From: Gnetum montanum
Lineage: Eukaryota > Streptophyta > Gnetopsida > Gnetales > Gnetaceae
Length of the DNA stretch: 64,000 bases
Reading direction: 5' to 3'
Assembly: GCA_015680685.1 (NCBI GenBank)
Contig: MNCI01002704.1
Coordinates: 69,352 to 133,351 of the forward strand
The notes beneath the pieces are model-generated. The model ran no database searches. It worked only from the letters and a program-made list of their open reading frames with translations, and was not told the DNA's origin. Below are positions 12,790 through 24,779 of the stretch, in pieces (positions within the stretch are counted from its first letter, which is position 1; each line of letters starts with the position of its first letter). A program made the translations under genes and the position numbers.

Positions 12790-13479
12790 CATACTCTAAT
12801 CTTGCATGTCAACCAAATGCATATTAAGTGGCTCCTAAGAAAAAGTGAATAAACAATGCTAAAATGCTATAAAATTATGCCAATACATATAATTCTAATG
12901 CAAATAAGATCATCCGAGGTTATAAATAGGATAAAAGAAAGTAAATAAAGTGCAATAAGAACCAAATAAAGGCCCAAAAAAAGATCAAACAAAGGGAATT
13001 ATGAGAGCTAAGGCAACAAATGGTCAACAAGGATAACAGTTCTGTCATTTTTAGGCCATAGTAGGCCATGATGACATTTTAAGGCCATAGAGGACAATGG
13101 TCACATGGTGCAAAATGGTGGTTAGAAAAGGTCAAAGCCCACCATTCAATATTAATCAAAGGCTAAACAAAGATAAATAAGGATATAATAAGACAAATAA
13201 AGAAAATACAAGGCTATATAAAGATTGTACTAGGTTGAGAAGGTCATCAATGTAACACTAGGCCCAAAACAAGTCAAGACATCATGTAATAAAGCTAAAT
13301 TAAGCAAAAGAGGCTACCTATGATGAAACTTGGCTAACATATCATTAAAAGGGATTAGGTTTTGCTAGTTTTAGGCCTTACTAGGCCATGGTTTAAGGCT
13401 ATAGGGATCATGGGCTAGTTTGGGCATTAGCTAGGGATATTTCTAGGATATTTGGAGTAAAAAAAGCTAAGCTTTCAAA
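12790..13479. other. Non-coding spacer between RT and tandem array
   Basis: A-rich on the plus strand, with no coding frame. It contains two copies of the 'ggccatagtaggccatga' word block (13,045-13,095 and 13,365-13,400) that also marks 9,240-9,310 and 24,250-24,410 in this element and 59,740-59,880 in element B. Confidence 0.5.
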
Positions 13480-16400
13480 GCTTCCATGTTGGAACCCCCT
13501 TGGTTCCATGCTACTTAGCATGGAAGGGGTGGCACCTAGTGTGGAGGAAACATCAAGAGGATTTTCAAGGCTTGTTCTGGCTAATGTTTGACTCCTAGTA
13601 TCTTGGATGTTAGTGCAGTTTGCTAGGGAAGGGAATGGACTAGTTTTAACACTTGTTTCAACTTTTGGAACCCCTCTTTTGAGCCCAAAAATGTCTTTCA
13701 CATAGGCCATCATGGAGTAAACATGGAGACTAAGGAAAACATGTTTCGTGACATCAAAAGGGTTAACATTGGGATTCCAAGGCCTCCCCAAGAGAGCACA
13801 AGGTTAGATCTATCAAAATTAGTCACTTTTGATGTCAAAAATTATCACACAAGCATGTAGGTTACATCCCCTATCTCCACACTATCTAGCATGGAGGATA
13901 GGGGGCTTAGTGTATAGGATGCAAAATTAAGCTAAAATAGGATTAAAGATGGTTGTATGAACACCTAGGACTAAGATCTAATAGTTGTGCATCTTCTAAT
14001 TACATTTTGGCCCCATTTGAATATGGGTTTGAGTGTTAAATCAAGTCTAAACTAGTCTCCACATTAGTTCCACATTGGCTAGCATTGAACTGGTGTAAAG
14101 TAGAGGGAGGCTTTTACGTTTTGGTTCTAAAGAGATCCTAGATGCAAATTGATCACGTTTCTAGGCTCCTAGGGCTACAAACATTGATTACCTAAGTTTT
14201 TGGCTAATTTTGGTCATATTTGAAGGCTTTTTAAGGTTATGAAAGACTTCACCCCCCTTAATCCATGCTAAGGAGGTTTCTCTAGCATGGAAGAAGAGAG
14301 AAGATGGGATTTGAGGGTCAAAACTAGATTAAACAAATGCAATCTTTAAGATATGAGGTCTTAGGCTTCCTTAGTGTTGATTATTGATCTCGTGAAGTGT
14401 TGATTTATTATCTAAGGCCAAAAGGTAGGTCCTCCATGCTCACAATATGTTAGCTAGAGTGAAGGAGGGGGGTGCTTAGTGCTAAAGATGTTGGGTATTG
14501 GTTTATGGCTATTTCAAGCTTGTTTTATGAGGTTTGGTGACTCCAAAAGGTGTTGACAAGGTTCTAGGGTGAAAATTTGGTAATTTTGAAGGCTCCTAAG
14601 GGATTTTAGATGTTACCCCCTTGGTTCCACACTAGCGCTACACTAGCTAGGATGGAACAAGCTAGGAGGATCTCAAGCGATCAAATTTTGACTATGTTTG
14701 ATGAATTTTTCAAGATTCAAAGGCTCTAGAGGGTGTCACTAGTTTCTAAGGTGCATGCAAGGTCATTTGATGTTATTATGAGGTGTTTGTGAGTTCCAAA
14801 TGAAATTATTATCTAGTATCCATGTTGGCCAATGTGGATGATGGAGTCCTAAACATGGAAGAATCAAAAATCTTAGATTTGAACCAATTTTGACCTCAAT
14901 TGATCATGCATGTATGCTCCTAGTATTTCCAAGGTCAAGAGGTAGGGTTTAAGGTAAAAAATACTGAATTTCAAGGTTTTCTAGGTGTTTGGTGTCACTC
15001 CTTTAGTTCCATGCTAGCTCCATGTTGCCCAACATGGAACCAACTAGGAAGATAAGAGGGGATTAGTTTTTGGAAATTTTGGATTAGTTCTAGCTGTGCA
15101 TGTGTAGTTCCAAGGTTGCTAATGTCGATAATGAAGGTCCAAAGTCAAAAGTTATCAATTTTAAGGGGTTTTAATGGTTTTTGGCTTACCCATTTTACTC
15201 CACATTAGCTCCATTCTCGCTAGCTAGGAGGATACAAGAGGGTTGATTTTTGACTAATTTTAGCTATTTTTGGTCATGCATGTATGTTCCAAGGTTATAG
15301 AAGATGATAGAAAAAGCCTATGGCTGAAATTTGGTAGTTTCTAAGGATTTTAGATGGTTTTATGTGTTTTCCCCATGTTCCATGTTGGGTTCATGCTGGG
15401 AATGTTATGATGTTGACTAGAGTTCATTTTGAGGTAAAACTTGGAGGTTTTTAACCATCCCCTCATCGACATTAGCCACATACTATCTAGCATGGAAGAT
15501 GGGAAGCATAATAGGGAGGATTAAGGAGTTAGGTTTTGGATAACTTCTGGTAGGTTTTGATAGTGCTTCAAAGTTGTTAGTGGTTGTAGAGATTAGAAAA
15601 TAAGATTTGATCTTAAAATCCCTCAATTTTGAGGCTTCTTGGCATTCATGTAGTCATTTTCCATTTCCTTCATGCTAGGTAGGGTGGCCTTAGTGTGGAA
15701 GGTAGGGGGATGATGTCTTTTTATTATTTTTGACAAGTCCCAAGGCATTGGAAGGCTCTGGTAGGCTTTGTTAGTTTCTATAGGTTACTAGGGTCAATCA
15801 TAGGGTTGTTTTAGGTCATAAATATGAGTTTTATGGCATCCCTTAGATTATCCACATTAGCTAGAATGGAACCAACTTGGAAGATAAGTGAAGAGAAAAT
15901 TCTAGTTATTTTTGGTGAACATTGGATATGCATGTTCACCTTCATGGTTATTGGTGTTGATAGTTAAGACCCAAAGCTAAAATTTGGCATTTTAAGGCTT
16001 TCTTAGTGATTTTTAAGCTTTCCTCTCTACTTCCATACTAGCTCCACATTGGCTAGCATGGAACTATCTAGGAAAATTTTATAGGATTTATTTTGACTAC
16101 TTTATATTAAATCTCTAAGGTTTGAGAACTCTTGGATGTGTGGATAGGGTTGTAGGACATACATAGATCAAATTTAGTTTATTGTGGTGTATTTATGACC
16201 TCCCATGAACCTTCCTAGCTACCTCCACATTGGTTAGCATGGAGAGGGGGATTTTCCAACTAGGAGAAGCTTAAAGGATGGAAATCAACTCAAAATTCCA
16301 TTACTATCAACCACCCAAAGTCATGAAGGGATAATAGGGCTATGTAGGGCTAAACTATGGTCATTTGAATTTTGGAAAAGGGTTTTATGTTATACTCCTT

Positions 16401-17060
16401 GAGCCTGCATGCTAGCCAATGTAGAATGGGGGGTGGGGGGGTGGGTGTGTGAGTGGGGGGTGGGGAGGAATTTCACTAATTTGAGGTAAGATGTAAGATT
16501 AAAAATCAACTTTTTTTAATGCAAAACTAGGCTACCAGAGGTTGTACAGGAGTATGGAGGTGAAAACATGGTAACTAGGCAATCGATTTAGGTAGCTTTG
16601 GTTATTCCCCAATCCATCGACATTAGGTTTAAGGTGCTCAATGTCAATGATGCCTTCCCCAACATGGAAACATAAAATCCCAAGATTTTTACGACTTTCA
16701 ACTGAGTTTTCCAAGGTTTTAGGTATACTAGGGATGGTTGGAGGGGTTCTAGGTCATGTGGATCCACTTCGGAGGTTAGATCTAGGTGTGATGGGAATTT
16801 TGGTAGGGGGAGGATAAGAATAGGTGTTACGCCCTTTCTTCCATGCTAGGCAAGGTTGGTATAGTGTGGAAACCAAAGATGTCTAGTTTTGGTAAGGTCT
16901 AACCCCATTTTGGAGCCCATAGTTGGATGAGGTAAGTTGTGGCAACTACAAATGGCAAGAAAGGTGGGTTTGAGGGTCAAAATAAGGCAGGAGGCATGTA
17001 TCCACACTTGGCATGGTATCCCTAGTGTAGAGGCATGTATGTTATGACTTGTATATGTTT
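13480..17060. repeat. Diverged ~185-190 bp tandem array with inverted-repeat cores
   Basis: About 19 units recur. Anchor sites with TTCCATGCTAG/CTAGCATGGAA-like cores lie near 13,503, 13,873, 14,061, 14,261, 14,437, 14,621, 14,819, 15,007, 15,199, 15,376, 15,66x, 15,855, 16,031, 16,220, 16,41x, 16,838 and 17,005, mostly 180-195 bp apart. The best core (16,031-16,063) is an 11-bp inverted repeat with one mismatch and an 11-nt loop. Between cores, units share 'ttttggtcatgcatgttccaagg' style filler. Units are strongly diverged, so the array is old. It lies directly upstream of the antisense gene's proposed start. Confidence 0.75.
16427..16469 (+). other. G-run cluster, possible G-quadruplex
   Basis: Within the array there are five or more runs of three to seven G separated by 1-8 bases ('ggggggtgggggggtggg', then 'ggggggtgggg'). 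It fits the usual G-quadruplex pattern on the plus strand. No function is claimed. Confidence 0.5.
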
Positions 17061-17622
17061 CTAAGTATTCAAGGAATCAAAACCCCAGTGTTGATGAAGT
17101 TTAAAGCCTAAAAACATCATGTATGAGGGTGTAGGGTGGAGCCAATGGATTAAAAATCCAAAAATTAAGAAAAAAAAAGTGTAATTGTTGTTTCCTTTTC
17201 TACTTATAGAATGGAGGATAATTTATCCCCCCTTGGAATTTAGTGCATGTTGATTTCTAACATAAAAAATTAGCAATAGGCGATTAAGAGTGGAAACATT
17301 AGGTTTGTTTGGTTTTTATTGTCAAATCTTGCAAAAAATCATCACAAATCACCATTTTAATACCCAATGAACTAGAAGAGAGCCTTAGCACAAGTTTTTG
17401 TAGAAAAATTTATCAATCTTCAACATTGAAGCTTTAGATCTTCTCCTAGCCAGCATAGAAGTCTTAGCCCTCTTTAGTTTTCAAGCTTTTTCAACATTGT
17501 GCAACCATGATGAAGAAATGTAGTGGAAAAAATCCCAAGATTCAAGCATTAGATGAGGTAGCCAATAACATCTCTAAATTTCCTAGGGATGTTTCCATTC
17601 AAGGATCCTTATCTACTACATG

Positions 17623-19055
17623 GTAGATCATTCTTGGCTTTTTTTCATGATTTCCTAGCCATTTTTGTGTTTTCCTAGCTAGGAAAAGGCTATTTTTGTC
17701 AAATTTACTCAAAAGGGCTTGATAAAATTAAATTGAAATGAAGTCCTACATCATGTTTTGGCCATTTTCATATATATTTATGGTTCTTTTAATATTTTTT
17801 CCTTGGTAGATTCAATTTTTAAAAATACGCTTGCTATTTTGATGCTTTTTTCTAAAATTTTATAATGGGAATGTTTTTCTTAAATCTAAGGTGAATGAAT
17901 TTTTAAAATTAAATTTTTACAAAACCCTACACCCTTATTGTGATGTGTTTTTTGGTGGGTAGAAGTTGGTTTGACCATTTTTCTTGTAATCTCTGACGAA
18001 ATCAAGTTAGGTTTTACAAGTGCTGTACTTTTTGAAGCTTTCTTCATAGAAAAAGCAAGAAATGTTCTGTATTTCTTGTTAAGAAAAATTTTCTTTTTTG
18101 CAAAATATAATTTTATGGATTTTTAACGTTACATTTAAGCTTTTTAATGGCTATGATTTTAGTTGATTTGGAGTTATATCGATGACATTATGGCTATTCC
18201 AATTTGGTTGTGTAATCAAGGTTTGTGCCATTTTATAGATTTTCATCCAAATTAATGAATTTTTATTGAATAAATAGCTAACGTTTTGAATATTTTAAAT
18301 CTTGGATGTGTAGAGCTCGATTCAAGATTTCAAAGTATGGTGGAGTCACTCTATGTGGTGCTCAAACAAATTTTCAGTGAATTTTCTCCTAACCCTATGC
18401 TAAAGGGGGTTAAGATTGATGGCTATGGTTTTGCTATTTTTAGCTATGTTTAATGTAAAAATGGTTATGTTTTTTGAGTTATAATGGCCATGGCTAAACA
18501 TTTCGTGATTTTAAGATTTATTCCATGGTAAAATCACTAAAATCAGAGCTAGGATGAATATTTAGTAAATTTTCTATCCAATTTATGTTAATAAGGCTTA
18601 ATTTTGGTTGTAGCACTTTGTCCCTTTTGGGATGGATTTGGTTGACATACTTAGAAATTTTTCTTGTCAAATTCCATGCCCTTTGGGATGCTGAAAAATG
18701 TACACTATGCTCTAATGTTGGTTCCATGAGAAAAAGATCCTTTTAATATTTTTAGTAAGTTGTTTACTATGGCTATTTCTTCTATGTTTTTAATGCTTTT
18801 CCTAAGTTAATGCATGGTTTAGACTAAGGCATAATCCTGGTTATGAGGTTTTGGTTATAATATTTTGGATATAAAGTAAGAGGCTATGAAAGATTGTAAT
18901 AATGTCTTTTGTGGAATTTCTTGAGCAAATTTGATTAAACATCTTAGATCTTTCTACAAAGGCTAATCTCATCCTAGACTAAAATTTGTAAAACTCATAA
19001 AAAATTCCAAGTGTCAAAATGTGGTTTTGATGGCGTTCATGTTTTTCCCCTGTAG
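17623..19055 (+). other. Putative long first intron of the antisense gene
   Basis: T-rich on the plus strand with no coding frame. It begins GTAGATCATT after a good coding stretch and ends TTTTTCCCCTGTAG before the next. The phase across this join is uncertain by one base, so the exact acceptor may differ. Confidence 0.4.
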
Positions 19056-21939
19056 GGTTCTACTGAAGCTAGTCCTCATCATGGTGGAGGTTTTTGGCAT
19101 TCTATGTTGTATCGACTAGTCCATGATCCTCACCCCCTGCCTAACATGGAACTAGAGAAGGGGTTACTGTGGTTTTGCCCAACGGCAAGGGACTTTCTTG
19201 CCTACCCTCTTTAGAATTGTAGTGTGATGATGTGGTCACACTTATCTAAGGAGATGGTTGTGGTCATAGTGAAGATCCTGCTACCTAGGTCTATGCATTT
19301 GGTTACTCAGTTCATAATTGATTATCCAAAGACTCGAGTAGTAGGAGAGCTGGTAGGTAACATTAGTGCATGGTACCTCTGAGACATCTGGATGATGTTA
19401 GAGTATTCACATTACAACATGAATAATACTTTTATGGTGGTGCAAAGAAACCACACTTTATTCCAGAATTCTCTAGGCACCGTGTATCAATTACAAGGGT
19501 AAGCATGACTATTATAGGTTTTAATTTTTTGGCCATATCTAATTTATTTTTCTCTCCCAAGTTTTTAGTTTCACACATATTTTTCAGGTATAAGATTAAT
19601 GAGCAAGGTTTGATCAAGAAAGATCAAACCTTGGCATTAGTTCACACTATGAATGAATTCACCAAAGTTCCCTAAGATTGGACATGATGTTTTTTAATAG
19701 CTAAGAGGGAACTTTGATGAATATCCCACCAAATTTGACCTTGTTTACAAGAGGTGTGTGGTTGTCAAAATAGCACACAGCTAGTGGGTGGCTTCCAAGG
19801 CTATTAGAGATATGGGTATTACTACTGAGAGCCTTACACAAGCTTTGTCAAGTAAAAAGAAGAAGGCCAAGAAAAGGAATGGTGTTCTATGTTATAACTA
19901 AGGTTTTATGGCTATTTATGTGTTTAGTATTCTATGGTCTAAACCTAGTTGTACTAATGCTAAGAATTTATCTTTGTCTTCTAAGTCCTTCCACTTCTAT
20001 TGATGTCACTATATCCCTCACTAGATGTTTTGTAGAACCTCTCATCCTAAATTTTGGTAAGGTGGGACTAGCACGAATGGTTTGTAGGTGCCTGAAAATA
20101 TTAAGGAAAACATCATGCATGCAAGTTTGTTTGAGGCCTTTATGGTGCCTATCCTTGTCACCCTTTTTGCGAAGATCCTAAACATCATCAACTCCTTTGT
20201 CAAAGGAGTTGATGTATTCTACACCATGATGAAAGCCATGTCAATTAGCATTACCATTATAGAGGCCAGCTATTGTGACTTGTTTGGTGTTCCTAATGAT
20301 AGGATAATAGTTGCTACCAAACTAATGAATGAGGTCATCCATCATGTAGAAGTTTAGTGTTTTGGTGCTAGCAAAGGCCACTCCAGATTTACTCTTAATA
20401 GCTTCATGAACTCTAACGCAAGGGGGTCTTATGCCTTGTTCAGGTGTTAGGCCTTTTCTAAGTTGTTTTTGCAAAATAAGGTGGTTGACATTGTGTAAGG
20501 ATGGATTCTCAAGGAGGTCTTGATGCAGGGGTGTCATTTCCACTCTGCTACTTCCTTGGCTATGGGCCTCAAAGAGGAAATCCTCAAACTCCATGTAGAC
20601 TCCTCCACGGTAGTCCACATGCACGATGCATTTTTCTGGTCATCTAAAGAGGTTTGTGGAATTCTTGGTGGTGAAGAGGAGTAGGTCCTAGATGTGCTAG
20701 GATCCAAAACAACTCTCCAAGACTTGGATAAAGCATATTCATCAAAATATGGAGGCTCAAAACATAGCAGAGAACATGGAAGATTCACTATTTGTGATCA
20801 CCAATAATCTTGATGCTAGTCAATGTGAATCGCCTAACAACATGGGGAAGGCACCTCTTACATTCCCAAAAACCATCAAGAGGGCCCAATGGTTACATGT
20901 TTAGTTTGAAATGGCCAATTGAGGAAGCACCACAAGTAGTACAGCCACCCTCTAGAAAAAGGATTGTCTTCAAGATCCCATCCTTAGAATAGGTACTCAC
21001 ATTTATGCTCTAACTATGCTCTCAATGTTTTTGGCTATGTTATGTTCTATGGCTATATGTGCTAACTTGTCTAATGAGTTATGTCTATTGGTTAGTGGTG
21101 GAAGTTGGTAGCCCAAGCTACCACTAGGGAAGAAGAATAAAGATAAGCAGAGGAGGCACATAGATGTGTAGAGGAGGAGGAGTGGAGGCATATAGCTATC
21201 ATAGTAGAGAAGGAATAGAGGCATGTAGAGGAGGCACACTTGTAGCAAGATATAGAGGGTCTTGATGCCTTGTTTAGTGAGCCAATTCTTGGGGATCCTC
21301 TGATTAAAATCCCCAATGATGATGATGAGTATGAGAATCAATGTATGCCTATGTTTTACTCATTATTTCCTATGGTTTTGTGTTTGGTTTTTAAGTTCTT
21401 ACTTATCTAATGATTGTTATGATTATTGTAGTTCTTGAGCCACTATCAAAGGCCTTTACTTCCATGTTTTGCATGAAACCATGGGTAGAGGTCTTGAATA
21501 AGATAAATGCATAGGATGGTAAAGGACATCATTAGTTGGTTGCAATAAGTTGCATTCAAGATTGTTAAGAACTATGTTTTTCTATGTCTTAGTTGTTTTT
21601 GCTACAAGTTATAATTTCTGTTACAACTATCTTAGGCTGTATATCATGTTTATGATTATATTTTTGTTGTTTTTTTTAGTGTCATTAGTTACATGGGACC
21701 CAACCCAAGACATGGAGTTTGACTTCTTACCTAAGCTTCCTCCTAGCACCTCACTTGTCCCCCTGAATTTGTATGAAACTTCCATTGATCTAGTGGTTTC
21801 ATGAACCAAAGCTCTAGGAAGATGCAGATTTCCAATGAATCCCTATGGAAATAGGTTATGGCCTTAAAGGAGGAAGACAAAAGGGGATTTGAGAGGATCT
21901 AGGATCTTAAGGAATGTAAGGGCTTTGTTATGGATCATT

Positions 21940-23100
21940 GAAATTAGGAGGGGGAGAGGGGAATGAATAAGTTTCACAAATTAAAACTTAAAGATACAAA
22001 GAACACATACCAAATTTAATGTGCTTCCCCAACTTGGGTAGCCACAATTAGAGGGTAGATCAAAAGAACATCTCTAGACTTTCTTGCCCTCAAAATGTGG
22101 TTGAATGGTCCACACCCTGTATAGTCTTTAAGCCTTGCTCTAGAGTGTTTTACCACAACACCAATCATTGAACCTTATAAGGTCCCATCAGGCTTGAAAA
22201 TGTGATTTCAAGGCTTCTAAAACCTTTACAATCTTGAGCTATGCACTAGAGTGTTATAATACAACACTAGCAACTCAATCCCATAGGATCCCAACAAGTT
22301 GAAGCACATCAACCCTGTAGGGAAATAAGAACAAGAATTACAAGGGATAATTACAACTCAGTTTGCTAATCCTTGTACAATTAGGTAAATCACACTTTAT
22401 AATGCCAAAATTATAAGATAATAAAGAGAAATAGAGAATTAAATGATTACAAATGATTGTATAGTGAATACAATAGGGCTTGCATAATTCCCAATGCACA
22501 TCAAATCTTCTTATTACTTTCATGTTTCTAAATCTATCTTGGAACTTGTGTAACAGCTAGCCAATGGTCACTAACAGTCATGGAAGATGTCTTCTTCATG
22601 CCTAAGATGTTTCTCTAAATTTACCTTCAATTATGAAAAGATGTCTTTCTAAAGCCTCCATTTTGGAAAACATATTTGTCCTATGAAAGACATCTTTCTA
22701 GTATTGACCTTCATTTAGTGAAGACATCTTTCTCTAATCAAGACATCTTTGCCTAGAGAAGGACATCTATTGTTTCTTGAACATGTAATTGCCTAAGATT
22801 ACTCTAATTCTACCAAAATGTCTATTGTTTCCCAGAGATGTCTTTCTTTCACATTCTTTTATGTTTCGAATTTATCACTCCTTGTTCATAGCCTTGATCT
22901 TTTGATTGCTTTGATGATGATAACTTTTCTTGTATAGTATCTGGTCCTTATCCACATTTCATAAATACTTTTTTGAAGATCATGTGGGTGACCTTCTCTT
23001 TTTAGCTCTAAATAGTTCATTTCTTATCCTCTTCTGCTCATCTTGGTTTCCTGTGCATGTAGTCCTAAAAGCACAATAATCATACAACCATGCAAACAAC
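21940..23100 (-). mobile_element. Copia-type LTR fragment inside the antisense gene
   Basis: It resembles 49,039-50,030 in order of landmarks: 'gaataagttt' at the low end, 'agagggtaga', 'ctctagagtgtttt...acaacacc', then a dense AGATGTCT/AGACATCT zone (22,560-22,850). It sits between two exon-like blocks (ending 21,935 and starting about 23,140), so it may be a solo LTR that entered an intron. Exact ends were not resolved. Confidence 0.45.
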
Positions 23101-24249
23101 CTTGGACTCCATTTTACATAACATTTTGATAGATACCAAAACACACTAAAGGATCCACATTTGTAAAGACCCATGTGGAGAACTTAGAGGCCTTACTAAC
23201 TACAGAGATCACATGGGCCAAGTACTAGGGTATAATCCATGATAAAGTTTCCCTTTTTTTGGAGTCACATAAGCAATAGATGCAAATGGACTTGGTATCC
23301 AAAAATGCATACGATTGGAAATTGGAGTGGGGTAAGACACAAAAGGATCACAAGTGCAAGTATGATGTCGATCAAGAGGCATACCTAAAGTGGCTAAAGA
23401 GGAAGACAATTGAATAATAGAAGAGAGAATTTTTTATCTAGGGCATTTAGGCTGAGAGTGTTTTCAAACTATTTGAAAGCACTCTAATTATGGTTGAGTC
23501 TCCTACTTACAAAAATTACTACAGCTACAAATGAGGTTTCTATAATTACAATCTTATGAGAGTTGCCATCATAGATAGGTGTAGATAGGACCAACATCTT
23601 CATGAGCATTAATTTTGGTAACATTAACTGGGAAAATATGATGGAAGACTAGATTCTCCAACGTTTGGAGACTAGCCTTCACCATCTTTCCCAAGACTTT
23701 ACAAAGTTAGATTCTCCATAGGTTTGATGACATTTATGTTTTATGTTTTAATTTTTTGTTTTGCATGGTTTATGTCATGGTTTTGGTTATGCTTATTAAT
23801 AATTGGTTGTGTGTTGTTATGTCATAGGCACCTTATGATGTTGGTGGCCCCAATGGTGTAGAAGATGATGCACCGCCTTCTTCCCGTCTAGATGTCCCCA
23901 TGGCATCATTAGATGCATGATGTGATAGACTTCATTGATGACTTTTAGTTTTTCTTCATTTTATTTTTGAAATTGTATGGCCTATGCTAGTTAATACTTG
24001 AGTCGTAGACATTTTAACATTTATGCTTCATGGGTTTCACATTTATGCCACATAGTGTGGCCATGACTATATTATTTTATTTTAAGATGTTTTAAATTTT
24101 AAGTTTTAGTTTTAGTTTTTCCTATGTATGTTGTTGGTTACGTTAGTGTTTCAAGGTTTTAAAGTTATAAATGTTGAAAATAACTATGTGGAGAATGGCT
24201 ACATTGGCTATGTTGGAAATTGTTAGGCTATAATATTATGAACAACCAT

Positions 24250-24660
24250 AAGATAAGGGTTACTTGCTAGTTTTAAGCCATAGTGGGCTGTGATGCCATT
24301 TTGAAGTCATAGTGGACTACAATAAAGTATTAGTAGATTGTGATGCCAATTTAAGGCCTCAGCAAGCTATAGGTTTGTTAGTTTTAGGCCGTGGAGGACC
24401 TATGGTATGAAAGGAAACTTATATTTTTGCAATTTTCTATTTTAAAATTTTTATGGATTTCTCCAGTTCTGAAATTTTTATAAGATTTTTTGATCTTTAC
24501 AACATGCATAAAAGCAAAGAAAAAGAAAGGCTGTAATAAATAAATTAAAATGCAAATGAAAGTAGAAAATTAGGATATATGGAAAAAGAGTAAAATAAAG
24601 TACATAAAAAAAGGCATAACAAGTTAACAAAGACATGTTAGGCTACATGGCTATCGGTGC
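24250..24660 (-). repeat. GGCC-word block and spacer after the protease of element A
   Basis: On the minus strand, repeated 'ccactatggcttaaaactagca'-like words occupy 24,250-24,410, followed by an A/T-rich spacer. The whole block is collinear with 59,530-59,890 of element B, so it is a family feature. No coding capacity. Confidence 0.6.
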
Positions 24661-24779
24661 ATCACATTATAAGGGCATGGGATGGAAGGGTTAGGATGTA
24701 CTTTACATATGTAGACTATTCATATCTTTGAAAGATTAAGAAATGATTAAGGTCTATTTTTCACAAGTGTGTATTCAAA

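Larger units (their letters stand above)
17507..23920 (+). pseudogene. Multi-exon antisense gene carried inside element A
   Basis: Plus-strand gene fossil of about 1,000 codons, opposite to gag-pol. Exon 1 starts at ATG 17,507 (MKKCSGKNPKIQALDEVANN) and ends at a GT at 17,623. Later exons: 19,056-19,498; 19,588-20,992; 21,096-21,342; 21,432 to about 21,560; 21,680-21,935; about 23,140-23,721; and 23,828-23,920 ending DAPPSSRLDVPMASLDA-stop. Introns of 89, 103, 89 and 106 bp have GT/AG ends and pyrimidine tracts; intron 1 is 1.4 kb and T-rich. Visible character includes a Lys-rich patch (SSKKKKAKKRN), an acidic Glu-rich helix and PNDDDEYENQ. Many stops replace likely Gln/Arg codons and there are at least two frameshifts. 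Family unknown: it could be a captured host gene or an element-specific extra ORF. Exon joins are inferred. Confidence 0.65.

Noticed and set aside
13480-17060. Evenly spaced palindromic repeats as a CRISPR array
   Set aside because: Spacing of about 185 bp, diverged repeats, plant context and no cas genes rule this out.
20322-20788. Minus-strand open frames of 100 and 84 residues
   Set aside because: Shadows of the antisense-gene exon on the plus strand, which reads on for over 1 kb in one frame with Gln-type stops.
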